64,000 bases of DNA from Sulfitobacter sp. (GTDB lineage: Bacteria > Pseudomonadota > Alphaproteobacteria > Rhodobacterales > Rhodobacteraceae). The notes under the pieces were generated by a model. It saw nothing but the letters and a program-made list of their open reading frames with translations. It did no database searches and was not told the DNA's origin. Below, piece by piece: positions 34,419 to 43,323 of this stretch. The stretch lies in the NCBI GenBank assembly GCA_029252045.1, contig JAQXCD010000002.1:1-64000 (forward strand), given 5' to 3'. Every line of letters starts with the position of its first letter. The stretch's first letter is position 1. A program made the translations under genes and the position numbers.

Positions 34419-35846
34419 TTACTCAGCAGCCCAGCCGGAAACGGCTTTGACTTCGAGGAACTCCTCGAGACCAAACAAGCCGCCTTCACGGCCATTGCCG
34501 GACTGCTTGTAGCCACCAAAGGGTGACCCTTGGGCAAAGCCCTGACCGTTGGTCTCTACCATACCGGAGCGCAAGCGGCGCGCAACGCGGCGGCGGGTTT
34601 CGACATCGGAGGTCTGGATGTAGTTTGTCAGGCCGTAGGGTGTGTCATTCGCAATTGCGATTGCCTCTTCCTCGGTCTCGAAGGGGATGATTGACAGAAC
34701 GGGGCCAAAGACCTCTTCGCGGGCGATTGTCATTGTGTTGTTCACATCTGCAAAAACGGTGGGTTTAACGTAGTAGCCGCGATTCAGTCCGTCCGGACGG
34801 CCCAGGCCACCCGCCGTGAGGCGCGCTTCGCTCATGCCGACTTCGATGAGGCCCTGGATCTTGTTGAATTGTGCTTCGGAGACTACGGGGCCGATGTGTT
34901 TGCCTTCTTCTGATGCGGGGCCAACATGGGTGTTGGTTGCGACTTCGGATGCTGATGCAACGGCTTCGTCGTAGCGGGATTTATGGACCAGCATACGGGT
35001 TGGGGCGTTGCATGACTGGCCGGAGTTACGGAAGCAGCGGATGGCCCCCTGGGCTGCTGCTTTGGGGTCTGCATCTTCAAAGATAATATTCGCACCTTTG
35101 CCGCCCAGCTCGAGGCTGACGCGCTTGAGGGTATCTGCGGCGGCTTTGGAGATAGCGATGCCTGCGCGGGTGGAGCCGGTGAAGCTTACCATGTCAACGT
35201 CGGGATGTGCAGACAGCTGGCTGCCGACACCTGGGCCATCGCCATTGACGAGGTTGAAAACGCCTGCGGGGAAGCCCGCTTCATGCACAAACTCTGCGAA
35301 GAGCAGACCGGACAAGGGTGCGATCTCGGATGGTTTCAGGATCACGGTGCAGCCTGTTGCCAGCGCGGGGATCACCTTGAGAATGATCTGGTTCATTGGC
35401 CAGTTCCATGGGGTGATCAGGGCGCAAACACCGATAGGCTCGCGCAGGGTTTTCTCGGATGCGGTGAAATCGCTCTCGAAGGAGAAGTTCTCAAACGCTT
35501 TCAGGAAACCCTCGATGTGCCAGCTGCCTGCGCCGACTTGTTGTTGGCGGCTGAGCAGAATGGGCGCGCCCATTTCCATCGACATGGCCTGTGCCATTTC
35601 TTCCTGACGTGCGCCGTAGATTTCGGCCAGCTTCTTGATCAGCGCTGTCCGCTCCTCCTTTGAGGTCTGTGACCAGCTGTCAAAGGATGCGCGGGCTGCG
35701 GAAACTGCTGCGTTTGTATCTGCCGCGCCGCCCAGAGAGATGACGGCGCATTGCTCTTCTGTGGAGGGATCGATCACGGGGAAGTCGTTTGCGGCGGCCG
35801 GTGCCACCCAGGCGCCGTTGATGTAGAAGTTGCGATACTCTTGCAT
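34419..35846 (-). CDS. NAD(P)-dependent aldehyde dehydrogenase
   Basis: 475 residues of the ALDH superfamily. Catalytic Cys C279 in NSGQSCNAPTRM, general base E246 in SLELGGKGANIIF, Asn in PWNWPMNQ and the glycine motif FTGSTRAGI. It oxidises an aldehyde to the acid; substrate unknown. It is divergent from the peroxiredoxin gene across a 128-base gap with a palindromic operator, so the two may share regulation. Product of lipid peroxidation is one possible substrate, by inference. Confidence 0.9.
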   Translation of the reverse strand: MQEYRNFYINGAWVAPAAANDFPVIDPSTEEQCAVISLGGAADTNAAVSAARASFDSWSQTSKEERTALIKKLAEIYGARQEEMAQAMSMEMGAPILLSRQQQVGAGSWHIEGFLKAFENFSFESDFTASEKTLREPIGVCALITPWNWPMNQIILKVIPALATGCTVILKPSEIAPLSGLLFAEFVHEAGFPAGVFNLVNGDGPGVGSQLSAHPDVDMVSFTGSTRAGIAISKAAADTLKRVSLELGGKGANIIFEDADPKAAAQGAIRCFRNSGQSCNAPTRMLVHKSRYDEAVASASEVATNTHVGPASEEGKHIGPVVSEAQFNKIQGLIEVGMSEARLTAGGLGRPDGLNRGYYVKPTVFADVNNTMTIAREEVFGPVLSIIPFETEEEAIAIANDTPYGLTNYIQTSDVETRRRVARRLRSGMVETNGQGFAQGSPFGGYKQSGNGREGGLFGLEEFLEVKAVSGWAAE

Positions 35847-35931
35847 GTGTTATGCTCCTAGTCTGGGTTTGCGTCACTGTGTCACTGGGAATGTCCGGCT
35901 GCAAGTCGGGTATGGTAACCAGCATATGAAT

Positions 35932-35950
35932 GGTTAAGTAAGACTTAACC
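35932..35950. promoter_or_regulatory. Palindromic operator candidate
   Basis: Perfect inverted repeat GGTTAAGT-AAG-ACTTAACC in the divergent ALDH/peroxiredoxin gap, 25 bases before the peroxiredoxin ATG. The size suits a dimeric helix-turn-helix regulator such as MarR or LysR type. Confidence 0.6.
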
Positions 35951-35974
35951 GAACAATTAATAGAGAGAGCTACA

Positions 35975-36628
35975 ATGAGTTTGCGCATCAACGACATTAT
36001 TCCCGATCTGACCGTCGAAACAGACCATGGCACCATTACTCTGCACGATTTTGTAGGGGATCACTGGGCGATCCTGTTCTCCCATCCCAAGGATTTCACG
36101 CCAGTCTGCACAACCGAATTCGGGGCGGTAGCCCAGCTGGCTGATGAGTGGGCCAAGCGGGACACAAAGGTTCTGGGCATTTCGGTAGATGGCGTAGAAG
36201 ACCACAAAAAGTGGAAAACCGACATCGAGCATGTTGCGGGTGCCAAGGCTGGCTTCCCGATTGTGGCAGATACCGATCTGGCTCTGTCCAAGGCCTTTGA
36301 TATGTTTCCCGCGGATGCGTATCTGCCCGACGGCAGCACGCCCGCTGACAGCGCCACAGTCCGCGCTGTTTTCATCATCGGACCGGACAAGAAGCTGAAG
36401 CTGTCGATGACCTATCCCATGAATGTGGGCCGCAACTTCGCCGAAGTGCTGCGGGCACTGGACGGCTTGCAGACTGCGAATGGTCAGGGTGTTGCAACGC
36501 CTGCAAACTGGAATGTAGGCGATGATGTGATCATCCCGACATCCGTATCGGATGCCGATGCAAAAGCAAAATACGGCGAGTTTGAAACAGTCCTGCCGTA
36601 TCTGCGTAAGACCAAGCTGAAGGGCTAA
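35975..36628 (+). CDS. 1-Cys peroxiredoxin (Prx6 type)
   Basis: 217 residues with peroxidatic C45 in DFTPVCTTEFG and the long C-terminal domain of the Prx6/AhpC-TSA 1-Cys group (FPIVADTDLALSKAF, PMNVGRNFAEVLRALDGLQ, NWNVGDDVIIPTSVSD). It reduces hydrogen peroxide and organic peroxides in the cytoplasm. SD GAGAGAG precedes the ATG and a palindrome lies in its promoter. A strong terminator follows. Confidence 0.93.
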   Translation: MSLRINDIIPDLTVETDHGTITLHDFVGDHWAILFSHPKDFTPVCTTEFGAVAQLADEWAKRDTKVLGISVDGVEDHKKWKTDIEHVAGAKAGFPIVADTDLALSKAFDMFPADAYLPDGSTPADSATVRAVFIIGPDKKLKLSMTYPMNVGRNFAEVLRALDGLQTANGQGVATPANWNVGDDVIIPTSVSDADAKAKYGEFETVLPYLRKTKLKG

Positions 36629-36647
36629 ACAAGCCTAAGCGAAGAAT

Positions 36648-36681
36648 GAAAAAAGGCGGACCAATGCGGTCCGCCTTTTTT
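36648..36681. terminator. Bidirectional terminator
   Basis: AAAAAGGCGGACC/GGTCCGCCTTTTT with loop AATGC. It ends the peroxiredoxin gene rightward and the gene at 36692-37387 leftward, ten bases after the latter's second stop. Confidence 0.92.
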
Positions 36682-36691
36682 GTGTGGTTGT

Positions 36692-37387
36692 TCAGAAAAG
36701 CCCAAAGAACTTCTTTCTCTTTGTCGGCGGCGGGGCTTGTTCCATAATTTCCAGATAGCGGTGCCAGTTATGGCGGCCAGACACGACGCCTTCGGCCACA
36801 GCGCAAAACAGGTCTTGGGTTTACGTGCGCCGTGCTTCGAACAGATGAAAGAACGCGTTGTCACCGTAGAACGAGCCGATGCCATACATGCCGTAGTCGG
36901 CCAGTGGCCAGCGCGGCAAAGCCGAGAATGCCGGATATGTCAGGGCCACTTCAACGCCAGCCTCCTGCGCACGGTCTGTGAGGATTTGGGCAACGTCGCC
37001 TGTTTTGGTCCGGCACATGGATGGCGCGCCCAGTTGGGAATAGACGCGGCGCTGCACAGCCAGAAACATTGGTGCAGCGTAGATCCGGCTGGGGTCTTTG
37101 TGATTGGCGACCTGAGCAAGCCCGGCAACCGCACCTGCTTCGGCCTGGGCTACCAGTTTGTCAAATCCCGCGCGCGACAAGGGGAAGGCGTCAATGTCCG
37201 CAATGATCGCTAATGGCCCAAGACTATCGTCGCGCATGATGGTGTTGATCCATTCGCAATGGGTCGCGCTATCGTCTTTCCATTGCTTGAGCGGGATACC
37301 GAGGTGGGCAAATACCTGTGCTTGCGCCTCTACCATGCGGGTTGGAATGTTGGATTTGTAGAAGGTGTGAACGGTGGGTGTGCTCAT
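36692..37387 (-). pseudogene. Unrecognised gene interrupted by an in-frame TAA
   Basis: The frame starts ATG at 37387 and reads 188 codons to a TAA at 36821-36823 (FFHLFEARRT-stop). The same frame then continues without further stops for 42 codons (DLFCAVAEGVVSGRHNWH, LEIMEQAPPPTKRKKFFG) to TGA at 36692, just before the bidirectional terminator. The full protein would be about 231 residues. The first part has a DID motif (LAIIADIDAFPL) and IYAAPMFLAVQRRVYSQLG reminiscent of GT-A-type glycosyltransferases, but this is weak. Either a recent nonsense mutation removes the C-terminus, or the short form is used. Confidence 0.65.
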
Positions 37388-37614
37388 GGTCTGATTTCCC
37401 CATCCCGCAGATTAAAGCGGATTTTGTGACGTAATGCGCGAAATTTGTCGCCATACATGCGCTGTGCAGTTCCCCTGAGCAGCGGCGAGCCGGGCAGGGG
37501 AGTCATCAAGATTAATCAGGAAAACGGGGAATGAAATCATGACGGCGTGTTAGCTGACAAATACGTCAGGCGCCAGTATGTGCCGCGCCCGCCTCAACGG
37601 CGAGCGCGAAATGT

Positions 37615-38175
37615 TCAGTGTAATACAACGCGGGTGCCGTTTGGCACGCGGTTGTAGAGATCGATCACATGCTCGTTGATCATGCGTACACAGCCGTTCG
37701 AGACCCGTGCAGCAACCGTTTGCGGCTTGGGTGTCCCATGAATGCGCAGATAGGGGGCGCGGCCGCCACTGTAGAGATATAGCGCACGCGCCCCTAGTGG
37801 ATTATTTCCGCCACCTTTCAACCCAGACGCAACCGGCCCGTAAATCTGCGGTTCGCGGCGGATCATCGCGGCGGTGGGTGTCCAGCGGGGCCATTCGGCC
37901 TTGCGCCCGATGCGGAACGTGCCGGAATGATAGCGGCCCTCCATACCAATGCCGACAGAATAGCGGATCGCCTTACCGTCTGGCAGCGTCCAATAGAGGG
38001 CAAACTGACCCGGATCGACATGGATTTCGTTGGGGCGGAAGCGGTCTTTGATATCTACAATGCGCGGGCGCAGGTGGTTTGGCACCTGATATCCGCCTGT
38101 CGCGGCAAAGGAGGGGCCGACGGCGAGGGCAGCAGCGCCCGTCAGCAGCAGAGTACGGCGATCAAATAGTGACAT
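37615..38175 (-). CDS. Tat-exported L,D-transpeptidase (YkuD)
   Basis: 186 residues. The twin-arginine signal DRRTLLLTGAAALA precedes a cleavage site near FAA-TGG. Catalytic signature RIHGTPKP (H146) and VSNGCVRM (C162) in standard ErfK/YbiS/YcfS form. It would cross-link peptidoglycan stems 3-3 or attach Braun-type lipoprotein in the periplasm. Differs from the cytoplasmic-looking YkuD protein at 4273 in having an export signal. Confidence 0.88.
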   Translation of the reverse strand: MSLFDRRTLLLTGAAALAVGPSFAATGGYQVPNHLRPRIVDIKDRFRPNEIHVDPGQFALYWTLPDGKAIRYSVGIGMEGRYHSGTFRIGRKAEWPRWTPTAAMIRREPQIYGPVASGLKGGGNNPLGARALYLYSGGRAPYLRIHGTPKPQTVAARVSNGCVRMINEHVIDLYNRVPNGTRVVLH

Positions 38176-38422
38176 GGCAGTGTCTCCGGATCTCTTTGAA
38201 TGATTCTCTAAAACAACTCTTAGGTTAATGGAAAAGTTGCAAAGCTGTGAGTCCGGTTTCCACTACCTTCGCCGAATTGAACACCAGCGGCTCAGCGTAT
38301 TTTTAGGTAATAATTTGATTTTTAATAACTTTATGGAGGATTTGTGATTTTGGAGGGGGTTGTGATCCCCGTGCATTTGTTTCGATCCGCTCTACAATCG
38401 TGCACTTCCCGTTAGATAAACG
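38176..38422. other. AT-rich intergenic stretch, no gene called
   Basis: This gap of about 300 bases (38176-38477 including the pnp terminator) holds an AT-rich core around 38300-38345. It also holds a GGGG-TTGTGAT-CCCC hairpin and one 24-codon GTG frame with a GGAGG nearby. Nothing convincing as a gene; it probably carries the promoter of the L,D-transpeptidase gene. Confidence 0.4.
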
Positions 38423-38455
38423 CAAAAGGCCCCTGCATTTCAACAGGGGCCTTCA
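38423..38455 (-). terminator. Terminator of pnp
   Basis: Minus-strand stem GGCCCCTG/CAGGGGCC with an eight-base loop followed by TTTTGCG, 23 bases past the pnp stop. Confidence 0.82.
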
Positions 38456-38477
38456 CGTTAGTCAAAGTCGCAGAGGT

Positions 38478-40613
38478 TTACTCTTCTGCGGCTTTTTCTT
38501 CTTTCACTTCTTCGCCGGTTTCCTGATCAACCACTTTCATGGACAGGCGAACCTTGCCGCGATCGTCAAAGCCCAACAGCTTCACTTTCACTTCCTGACC
38601 TTCTTTCAGAACATCTGAAGGGTGGTTCAGGCGGCGGTTTTCGATCTGGGAGACATGCACAAGGCCGTCACGCTTGCCGAAGAAGTTTACGAAGGCGCCG
38701 AAATCGACGATCTTCACAACAGTACCGGTATAGACGGCACCTTCTTCAGGCTCGGCCACGATGGACCAGATCATGTCGTAGGCTTTCTTGATCGAATCAG
38801 CGTTTGGCGATGCAATCTTGATGATACCTTCGTCGTTGATATCAACCTTGGCGCCGGACACTTCGACGATCTCGCGGATGACTTTACCGCCGGAGCCGAT
38901 GACTTCGCGGATTTTATCCGTTGGGATCTGCATTGTCTCGATCCGTGGTGCGTGGGCAGAGAACTCGCCCGCGCCAGAGATGGATTTGTTCATCTCGCCA
39001 AGGATGTGCAGACGGCCCGCCTTGGCCTGAGCCAATGCTTTTTCCATGATGTCAGGCGTGATGCCCGCGATCTTGATGTCCATCTGCAAGGACGTGATAC
39101 CTGCTTCGGTACCTGCAACCTTAAAGTCCATATCGCCCAGGTGGTCTTCGTCACCCAGAATGTCGGACAGGATCGCATAGGAGCCATCGTCTTCCATGAT
39201 CAGACCCATGGCAACGCCGGCAACGGCTGCTTTCAGCGGAACGCCCGCATCCATCATGGACAAGGAACCACCGCAAACGGACGCCATGGAGGACGAGCCG
39301 TTGGATTCAGTGATCTCGGACACAACGCGGATCGTGTATGGGAAATCTGTCGCGGCGGGCAGAACGGCCTGAAGGGCGCGCCATGCAAGTTTACCGTGAC
39401 CGATTTCACGACGGCCTGGAGGGCCCACGCGACCCACTTCACCAACCGAATAGGGAGGGAAGTTATAGTGCAGCAGGAAGTTGGATTTGAAGTTGCCGTG
39501 CAGCGCATCGATGAACTGCTCGTCGTCTCCGGTACCCAGTGTCGTGACAACCAGACCCTGCGTCTCGCCGCGTGTAAACAGGGCAGAGCCGTGTGTACGG
39601 GGCAGGATGCCAGTCTGGGATACGATATCGCGGATTTCGTCTGTGCGACGGCCGTCGATACGCTTGCCGGTTTTCACAACATCGCCACGCAGGATTGAGG
39701 CTTCAAGGCCTTTCATCGCGGAGCCGAGGTTGCTGTCGGCCAACTGCTCTTCGGAAAGCGCAGCCTTGATCACATCACGCGCGGCAGAAACCGCCGCGGT
39801 ACGCTCTTGCTTGTCACCAATCGCGAATGCAGCGCGCATTTCTTTCTCGCCTGCGGCTTTAACAGCAGCGGAGAGGTCCGAGTAATCAACAGGCTGGAAA
39901 TCAAACGGCTCTTTCGCCGCTGTTTCTGCCAGATCAATGATCAGGTCGATGACTGGCTGGATTGCGTCGTGTGCGAATTTGACCGCGCCCAGCATTTCTT
40001 CTTCCGACAGCTCGTAAGCTTCGGATTCAACCATCATCACGGCGTCTTTGGTGCCTGCGACAACAAGGTCCAGACGCTGGTCTGGGTTGTTCTTGAGGTC
40101 CTGCATGTCGTCGATTTCAGGGTTCAAGATGTATTCGCCATCCGAGAAACCTACGCGGCAGGCCGCAATCGGGCCCATGAAAGGCGCGCCGGAAATGGTC
40201 AGCGCTGCGGAAGCCGCAATCATCGCTACCATGTCGGGGTCGTTCACCAGATCGTGGGACAGAACGGTACACATCACCAGAACTTCGTTTTTGAAGCCGG
40301 GGACAAACAGCGGGCGGATCGGACGGTCGATCAGACGGCTTGTCAGTGTTTCTTTTTCAGTCGGGCGTGCTTCACGCTTGAAAAAGCCGCCTGGGATTTT
40401 ACCGGCGGCGTAATATTTCTCGTTGTAGTGCACTGTCAGCGGGAAGAAGTCCTGACCGGGCTTCTGGCTGCGAGCGAATGTAACGTTCGCCATAACGGAG
40501 GTCTCGCCATATGTGGCGATGACAGAACCGTCGGCTTGGCGCGCAACTTTCCCTGTTTCCAGTGTAAGCGTCTCTTCGCCCCACTGCATGCTTTTCTTAA
40601 CTTCGTTAAACAT
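38478..40613 (-). CDS. pnp: Polynucleotide phosphorylase
   Basis: 711 residues: two RNase PH domains (about 10-220 and 310-540) around an all-alpha segment, KH domain ([20 protein letters not shown], about 555-610) and S1 domain ([19 protein letters not shown]) to the end with an acidic tail. Degrades RNA 3' to 5' with phosphate in the degradosome. The second of two adjacent ATGs is favoured by SD spacing (AAGGA, seven bases). Usually lies next to rpsO; here rpsO is 4 kb upstream. The 170-base gap before it holds nothing else recognised. Confidence 0.95.
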   Translation of the reverse strand: MFNEVKKSMQWGEETLTLETGKVARQADGSVIATYGETSVMANVTFARSQKPGQDFFPLTVHYNEKYYAAGKIPGGFFKREARPTEKETLTSRLIDRPIRPLFVPGFKNEVLVMCTVLSHDLVNDPDMVAMIAASAALTISGAPFMGPIAACRVGFSDGEYILNPEIDDMQDLKNNPDQRLDLVVAGTKDAVMMVESEAYELSEEEMLGAVKFAHDAIQPVIDLIIDLAETAAKEPFDFQPVDYSDLSAAVKAAGEKEMRAAFAIGDKQERTAAVSAARDVIKAALSEEQLADSNLGSAMKGLEASILRGDVVKTGKRIDGRRTDEIRDIVSQTGILPRTHGSALFTRGETQGLVVTTLGTGDDEQFIDALHGNFKSNFLLHYNFPPYSVGEVGRVGPPGRREIGHGKLAWRALQAVLPAATDFPYTIRVVSEITESNGSSSMASVCGGSLSMMDAGVPLKAAVAGVAMGLIMEDDGSYAILSDILGDEDHLGDMDFKVAGTEAGITSLQMDIKIAGITPDIMEKALAQAKAGRLHILGEMNKSISGAGEFSAHAPRIETMQIPTDKIREVIGSGGKVIREIVEVSGAKVDINDEGIIKIASPNADSIKKAYDMIWSIVAEPEEGAVYTGTVVKIVDFGAFVNFFGKRDGLVHVSQIENRRLNHPSDVLKEGQEVKVKLLGFDDRGKVRLSMKVVDQETGEEVKEEKAAEE

Positions 40614-40786
40614 CATCGTTTCCTTGTTGGCTCATTAGCCATTGCATAGAGGGCGTATTCCCTCTGACCCCCGTATCTTGCTTTGGCTGCCGACGGGGTC
40701 TGTTCGACTGCTTTCAGATGTGTGGGCTGTACAGTAGAATGGGAAGGATGGGAAGGGAGCGGGTGTTTTGGGAACCTTCGGCTAAT

Positions 40787-41272
40787 TCAGACCATAAACC
40801 AGTTATCAACACCTGCCTTGATTGCAGAAGAGAGGATGACCAAAGCATAGGTGAAAGCAACAAGCCAGAAAATCAGAAAGCAATTTGGAACAGTGCGTGT
40901 CCAGCCGCGTGCAAAACCATCGAGAGTTGGATCAACTCCGTCGCCTCTTACGGCTGAAAAGTAGCGCCTATACACTTCGTCGCCATGCTCGTCGTTTAAC
41001 AGGTACCCTTCCTTTAACTCACGAATTCCTCGTGAAAGCTGACTGGCCAATGCCCGCATCACTAAGGTTAACAGGATTGCAAGAACTGAGAGCGCAAACA
41101 AGGCGGCTACAAGGTTGGTTTTTTCGTCGAAGTTTTCGGCAGTCAAAAGTTGCGCGTATCCGACGATCAAGAAAGCTTGAGCAATTAGGAATGACTGGAT
41201 TCTACCATTTAGAAGTTGATCGGCGGCGTCATGATACATCCATGCTCGCTCTAGGTCATTTTTATCGGTCAT
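40787..41272 (-). CDS. Hypothetical membrane protein (161 aa)
   Basis: 161 residues with three hydrophobic segments: IQSFLIAQAFLIVGYAQLL, VAALFALSVLAILLTLVM and the C-terminal LIFWLVAFTYALVILSSAI. The loop between the second and third segments is charged (RGIRELKEGYLLNDEHGDEVY). No family recognised. Its A+T content is higher than that of its neighbours, as expected for an accessory gene. It is one of the genes that separate rpsO from pnp. Confidence 0.65.
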   Translation of the reverse strand: MTDKNDLERAWMYHDAADQLLNGRIQSFLIAQAFLIVGYAQLLTAENFDEKTNLVAALFALSVLAILLTLVMRALASQLSRGIRELKEGYLLNDEHGDEVYRRYFSAVRGDGVDPTLDGFARGWTRTVPNCFLIFWLVAFTYALVILSSAIKAGVDNWFMV

Positions 41273-41416
41273 TTCAATTCCATTTATACAAACATGCTTC
41301 AGCCGATAAGGGCTTTCTAGTGGCGACGCCTAAAATATCTGTGTTTCTGAGGATCGCCTGACGGTAGGACTGACAGTACCTTGGCCGAGCAATATTTTCA
41401 AATAATGCCGCAATTG

Positions 41417-41827
41417 TTATTGTACCAAACGGTGATGCGCCGCCTCAAGCGCCTCAACCAGCCCACCCAAAAACCCGTCCGCTGTAACGTCGATCAGCGC
41501 CTTGCCCTCTTCGTCCTGCAACGTAAACGGCGCAGGCTCGATCTTTTCCAGCTCCCGCAGGCTCTTGCCGCCGCCGTGTTTCAGGACATTAGCCGCAAGG
41601 TAGTAGGTGTAGACCGTCTGGGCCAAATCGGCGTGACCGCTCGCAGCCAGCTTCCCCCGCAGCTTCACAAAGAACGGGCCACGCGCGAAGTGGTGCTGCA
41701 AGCGGGCCTCGAAGGCGGAAACGGTCTCGACCACCATTGCCTCTATCTCGGACACCTCCGCGGCGGGGTTGTCGGCAAGCGCTTGGGCGTTGGCGAGGAG
41801 TTGGGCGACGTCTGGGGTGCCAGTCAT
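41417..41827 (-). CDS. Hypothetical soluble protein (136 aa)
   Basis: 136 residues, Ala/Glu-rich, largely alpha helical (VAQLLANAQALADN, IEAMVVETVSAFEARLQHHF), with the C-terminal ADGFLGGLVEALEAAHHRLVQ. No family recognised. Starts 37 bases after the 69-residue membrane protein gene, so it probably belongs to the amidinotransferase operon. Length and codon use look like a real gene. Confidence 0.7.
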   Translation of the reverse strand: MTGTPDVAQLLANAQALADNPAAEVSEIEAMVVETVSAFEARLQHHFARGPFFVKLRGKLAASGHADLAQTVYTYYLAANVLKHGGGKSLRELEKIEPAPFTLQDEEGKALIDVTADGFLGGLVEALEAAHHRLVQ

Positions 41828-41864
41828 AGTTGTTTCCTTTGAGAAAAATTTAGCTTTGGTTCTA

Positions 41865-42074
41865 TCAGGCGCTCAGGCCCCACATGATCATAAGCCCCAC
41901 CCAACCGATCAGGACGGCGATAACAGCCGTGATAAAACCTGCGCCGAGGGCCGACAGCAGGGTCATCAAGTTCGATGCATTCCTGCGTTTGGCCCGCACC
42001 GCTGCGATGACAATTGCCACAGGGATCGAGAGCAGCAAAAGGCTACCGCCGCCGAAGAAAAGTAAATCGTCCAA
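41865..42074 (-). CDS. Small two-TM membrane protein (69 aa)
   Basis: 69 residues: TM1 LFFGGGSLLLLSIPVAIVIAA (about 5-25), a basic loop (VRAKRRNAS), TM2 about 40-66 (LGAGFITAVIAVLIGWVGLM). The loop charge predicts it inside the cell. Starts only four bases past the amidinotransferase stop, so it is in the same transcript. Function unknown. Confidence 0.7.
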   Translation of the reverse strand: MDDLLFFGGGSLLLLSIPVAIVIAAVRAKRRNASNLMTLLSALGAGFITAVIAVLIGWVGLMIMWGLSA

Positions 42075-42078
42075 GGCG

Positions 42079-43194
42079 CTACTTGCTCAGGCTTGGGAAG
42101 TAATCCTCGCATTTGCCCTCGCGGTAGACGTCCGCCGTGCAGCAATGCAGACCGCCGCCGAACGCATAAGCGTCGCGCAGCTCGACTTCGACGACCTCCA
42201 TGCCCAGTTTATCCATCTGCTCGGCCTGATAGACCTCGGATTTCTCGACGCAGACGGTTTTGGGGTCAAGCACCAGCACGTTCATGCTGAGCCATGTAGA
42301 GGAATAGCACAGCGGCGGGGGTGAGTTGTGCGCGGGCTGCGCAGCATCGACGATTTCCCAGCCGTTGTCATTGTACATCTTGCGCTGCTCCTCGGGCAGG
42401 CGGCGGTGCGGGTTGTTCAGGATCAGACCGGGGCGCAACGGGGTGAAGGTCGCGTCGATGTGGATGGGATAAGGGTCACCGGGGAAGTTGACGGTGTGCA
42501 CGCGGTGATCGGGGAAGTGGCGACGCAGCCATTCGATGCCTTTGAGGTTTGTCGTGAACCCGTGCTGAACCACCAAGTCCTTGCCAAAGCGCAAGACATC
42601 GGCAGCGTCAAACAGCGGCTCTTCCTCGGTGGTGACAAAGAACTTCTTGGCGGCCCACTCAAGGCGCTTGGTGTCGCCGATTTTGTCGCTGAGATAATCG
42701 GGGTGATAATCCGCATCGGTCAGGCGCGGTTTGGGCGCGCTCTCGTGCCGGAACTTCGGGTCCTCGTTGAAATACCGCTGCATGAGCGGGCGGTAGTTCA
42801 GATACTCGAACCAGCGGCAGCGGTAGGACATGGTTGCTTCCAGCATCTCGGAGCCAACGGTCAACAATACATCGCGGGGCGGCATACAGCCAAACTGGCT
42901 GTCAGTGTGGAAATCAGGCGTGGTTGCCGGCAGCGAATGGTCGATACAGGTGGGGCGGTCCACACGCACGCCGCGCTTCTCCAGCATGCCTGCAAAGTTA
43001 TCGAGCAGCTCGTTCGCGCGGTCGATGGTTTCTTGCGGGCGGCGGCCCCATTGGCCGCGCATATCGCTGTCTTCGGGCACTTTTGCATCCAGCGCCGGTT
43101 CTTCGGGTGGGATGTGGCAATTGTCGGCACGGCCCACAATTACATGCTTCAGCGGATCCCACTCATTCCAGCTGTTTACGACTGTCTTTTGCAT
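42079..43194 (-). CDS. Glycine amidinotransferase (AGAT)-family enzyme
   Basis: 371 residues from ATG at 43194 (SD GAGG, the TTG further upstream is not used). Matches the arginine:glycine amidinotransferase fold: NSWNEWDPLKHVIVGRADN at the N-terminus and the C-terminal active site GGGLHCCTADV, where Cys 351 follows the conserved His. The PGDPYPIHIDATFTPLRPG stretch carries the His-Ile-Asp of the active site. Family members transfer an amidino group from arginine to an amine such as glycine; the acceptor here is unproved. Divergent from an amidase gene and followed by two small genes. Confidence 0.87.
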   Translation of the reverse strand: MQKTVVNSWNEWDPLKHVIVGRADNCHIPPEEPALDAKVPEDSDMRGQWGRRPQETIDRANELLDNFAGMLEKRGVRVDRPTCIDHSLPATTPDFHTDSQFGCMPPRDVLLTVGSEMLEATMSYRCRWFEYLNYRPLMQRYFNEDPKFRHESAPKPRLTDADYHPDYLSDKIGDTKRLEWAAKKFFVTTEEEPLFDAADVLRFGKDLVVQHGFTTNLKGIEWLRRHFPDHRVHTVNFPGDPYPIHIDATFTPLRPGLILNNPHRRLPEEQRKMYNDNGWEIVDAAQPAHNSPPPLCYSSTWLSMNVLVLDPKTVCVEKSEVYQAEQMDKLGMEVVEVELRDAYAFGGGLHCCTADVYREGKCEDYFPSLSK

Positions 43195-43323
43195 GATGTG
43201 CCCCTCGAACAATGCTATTTGATCAAACTGGTAGGCGCAAAGAAGAGAGTGTGCAAGCGTCGGATGTGCGGGATTGCCCGATACATTGCTTCATGCAAGG
43301 CTACCGGAAAACAGGAGGGGTTG

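Noticed and set aside
38622-39698. 358-codon plus-strand frame inside pnp
   Set aside because: Shadow of the pnp codon pattern, no recognisable motifs.
42328-43323. N-terminal extension of the amidase frame (about 330 codons)
   Set aside because: It runs antisense through the amidinotransferase gene, whereas the amidase fold begins at 43324 just after a good AGGAGG.
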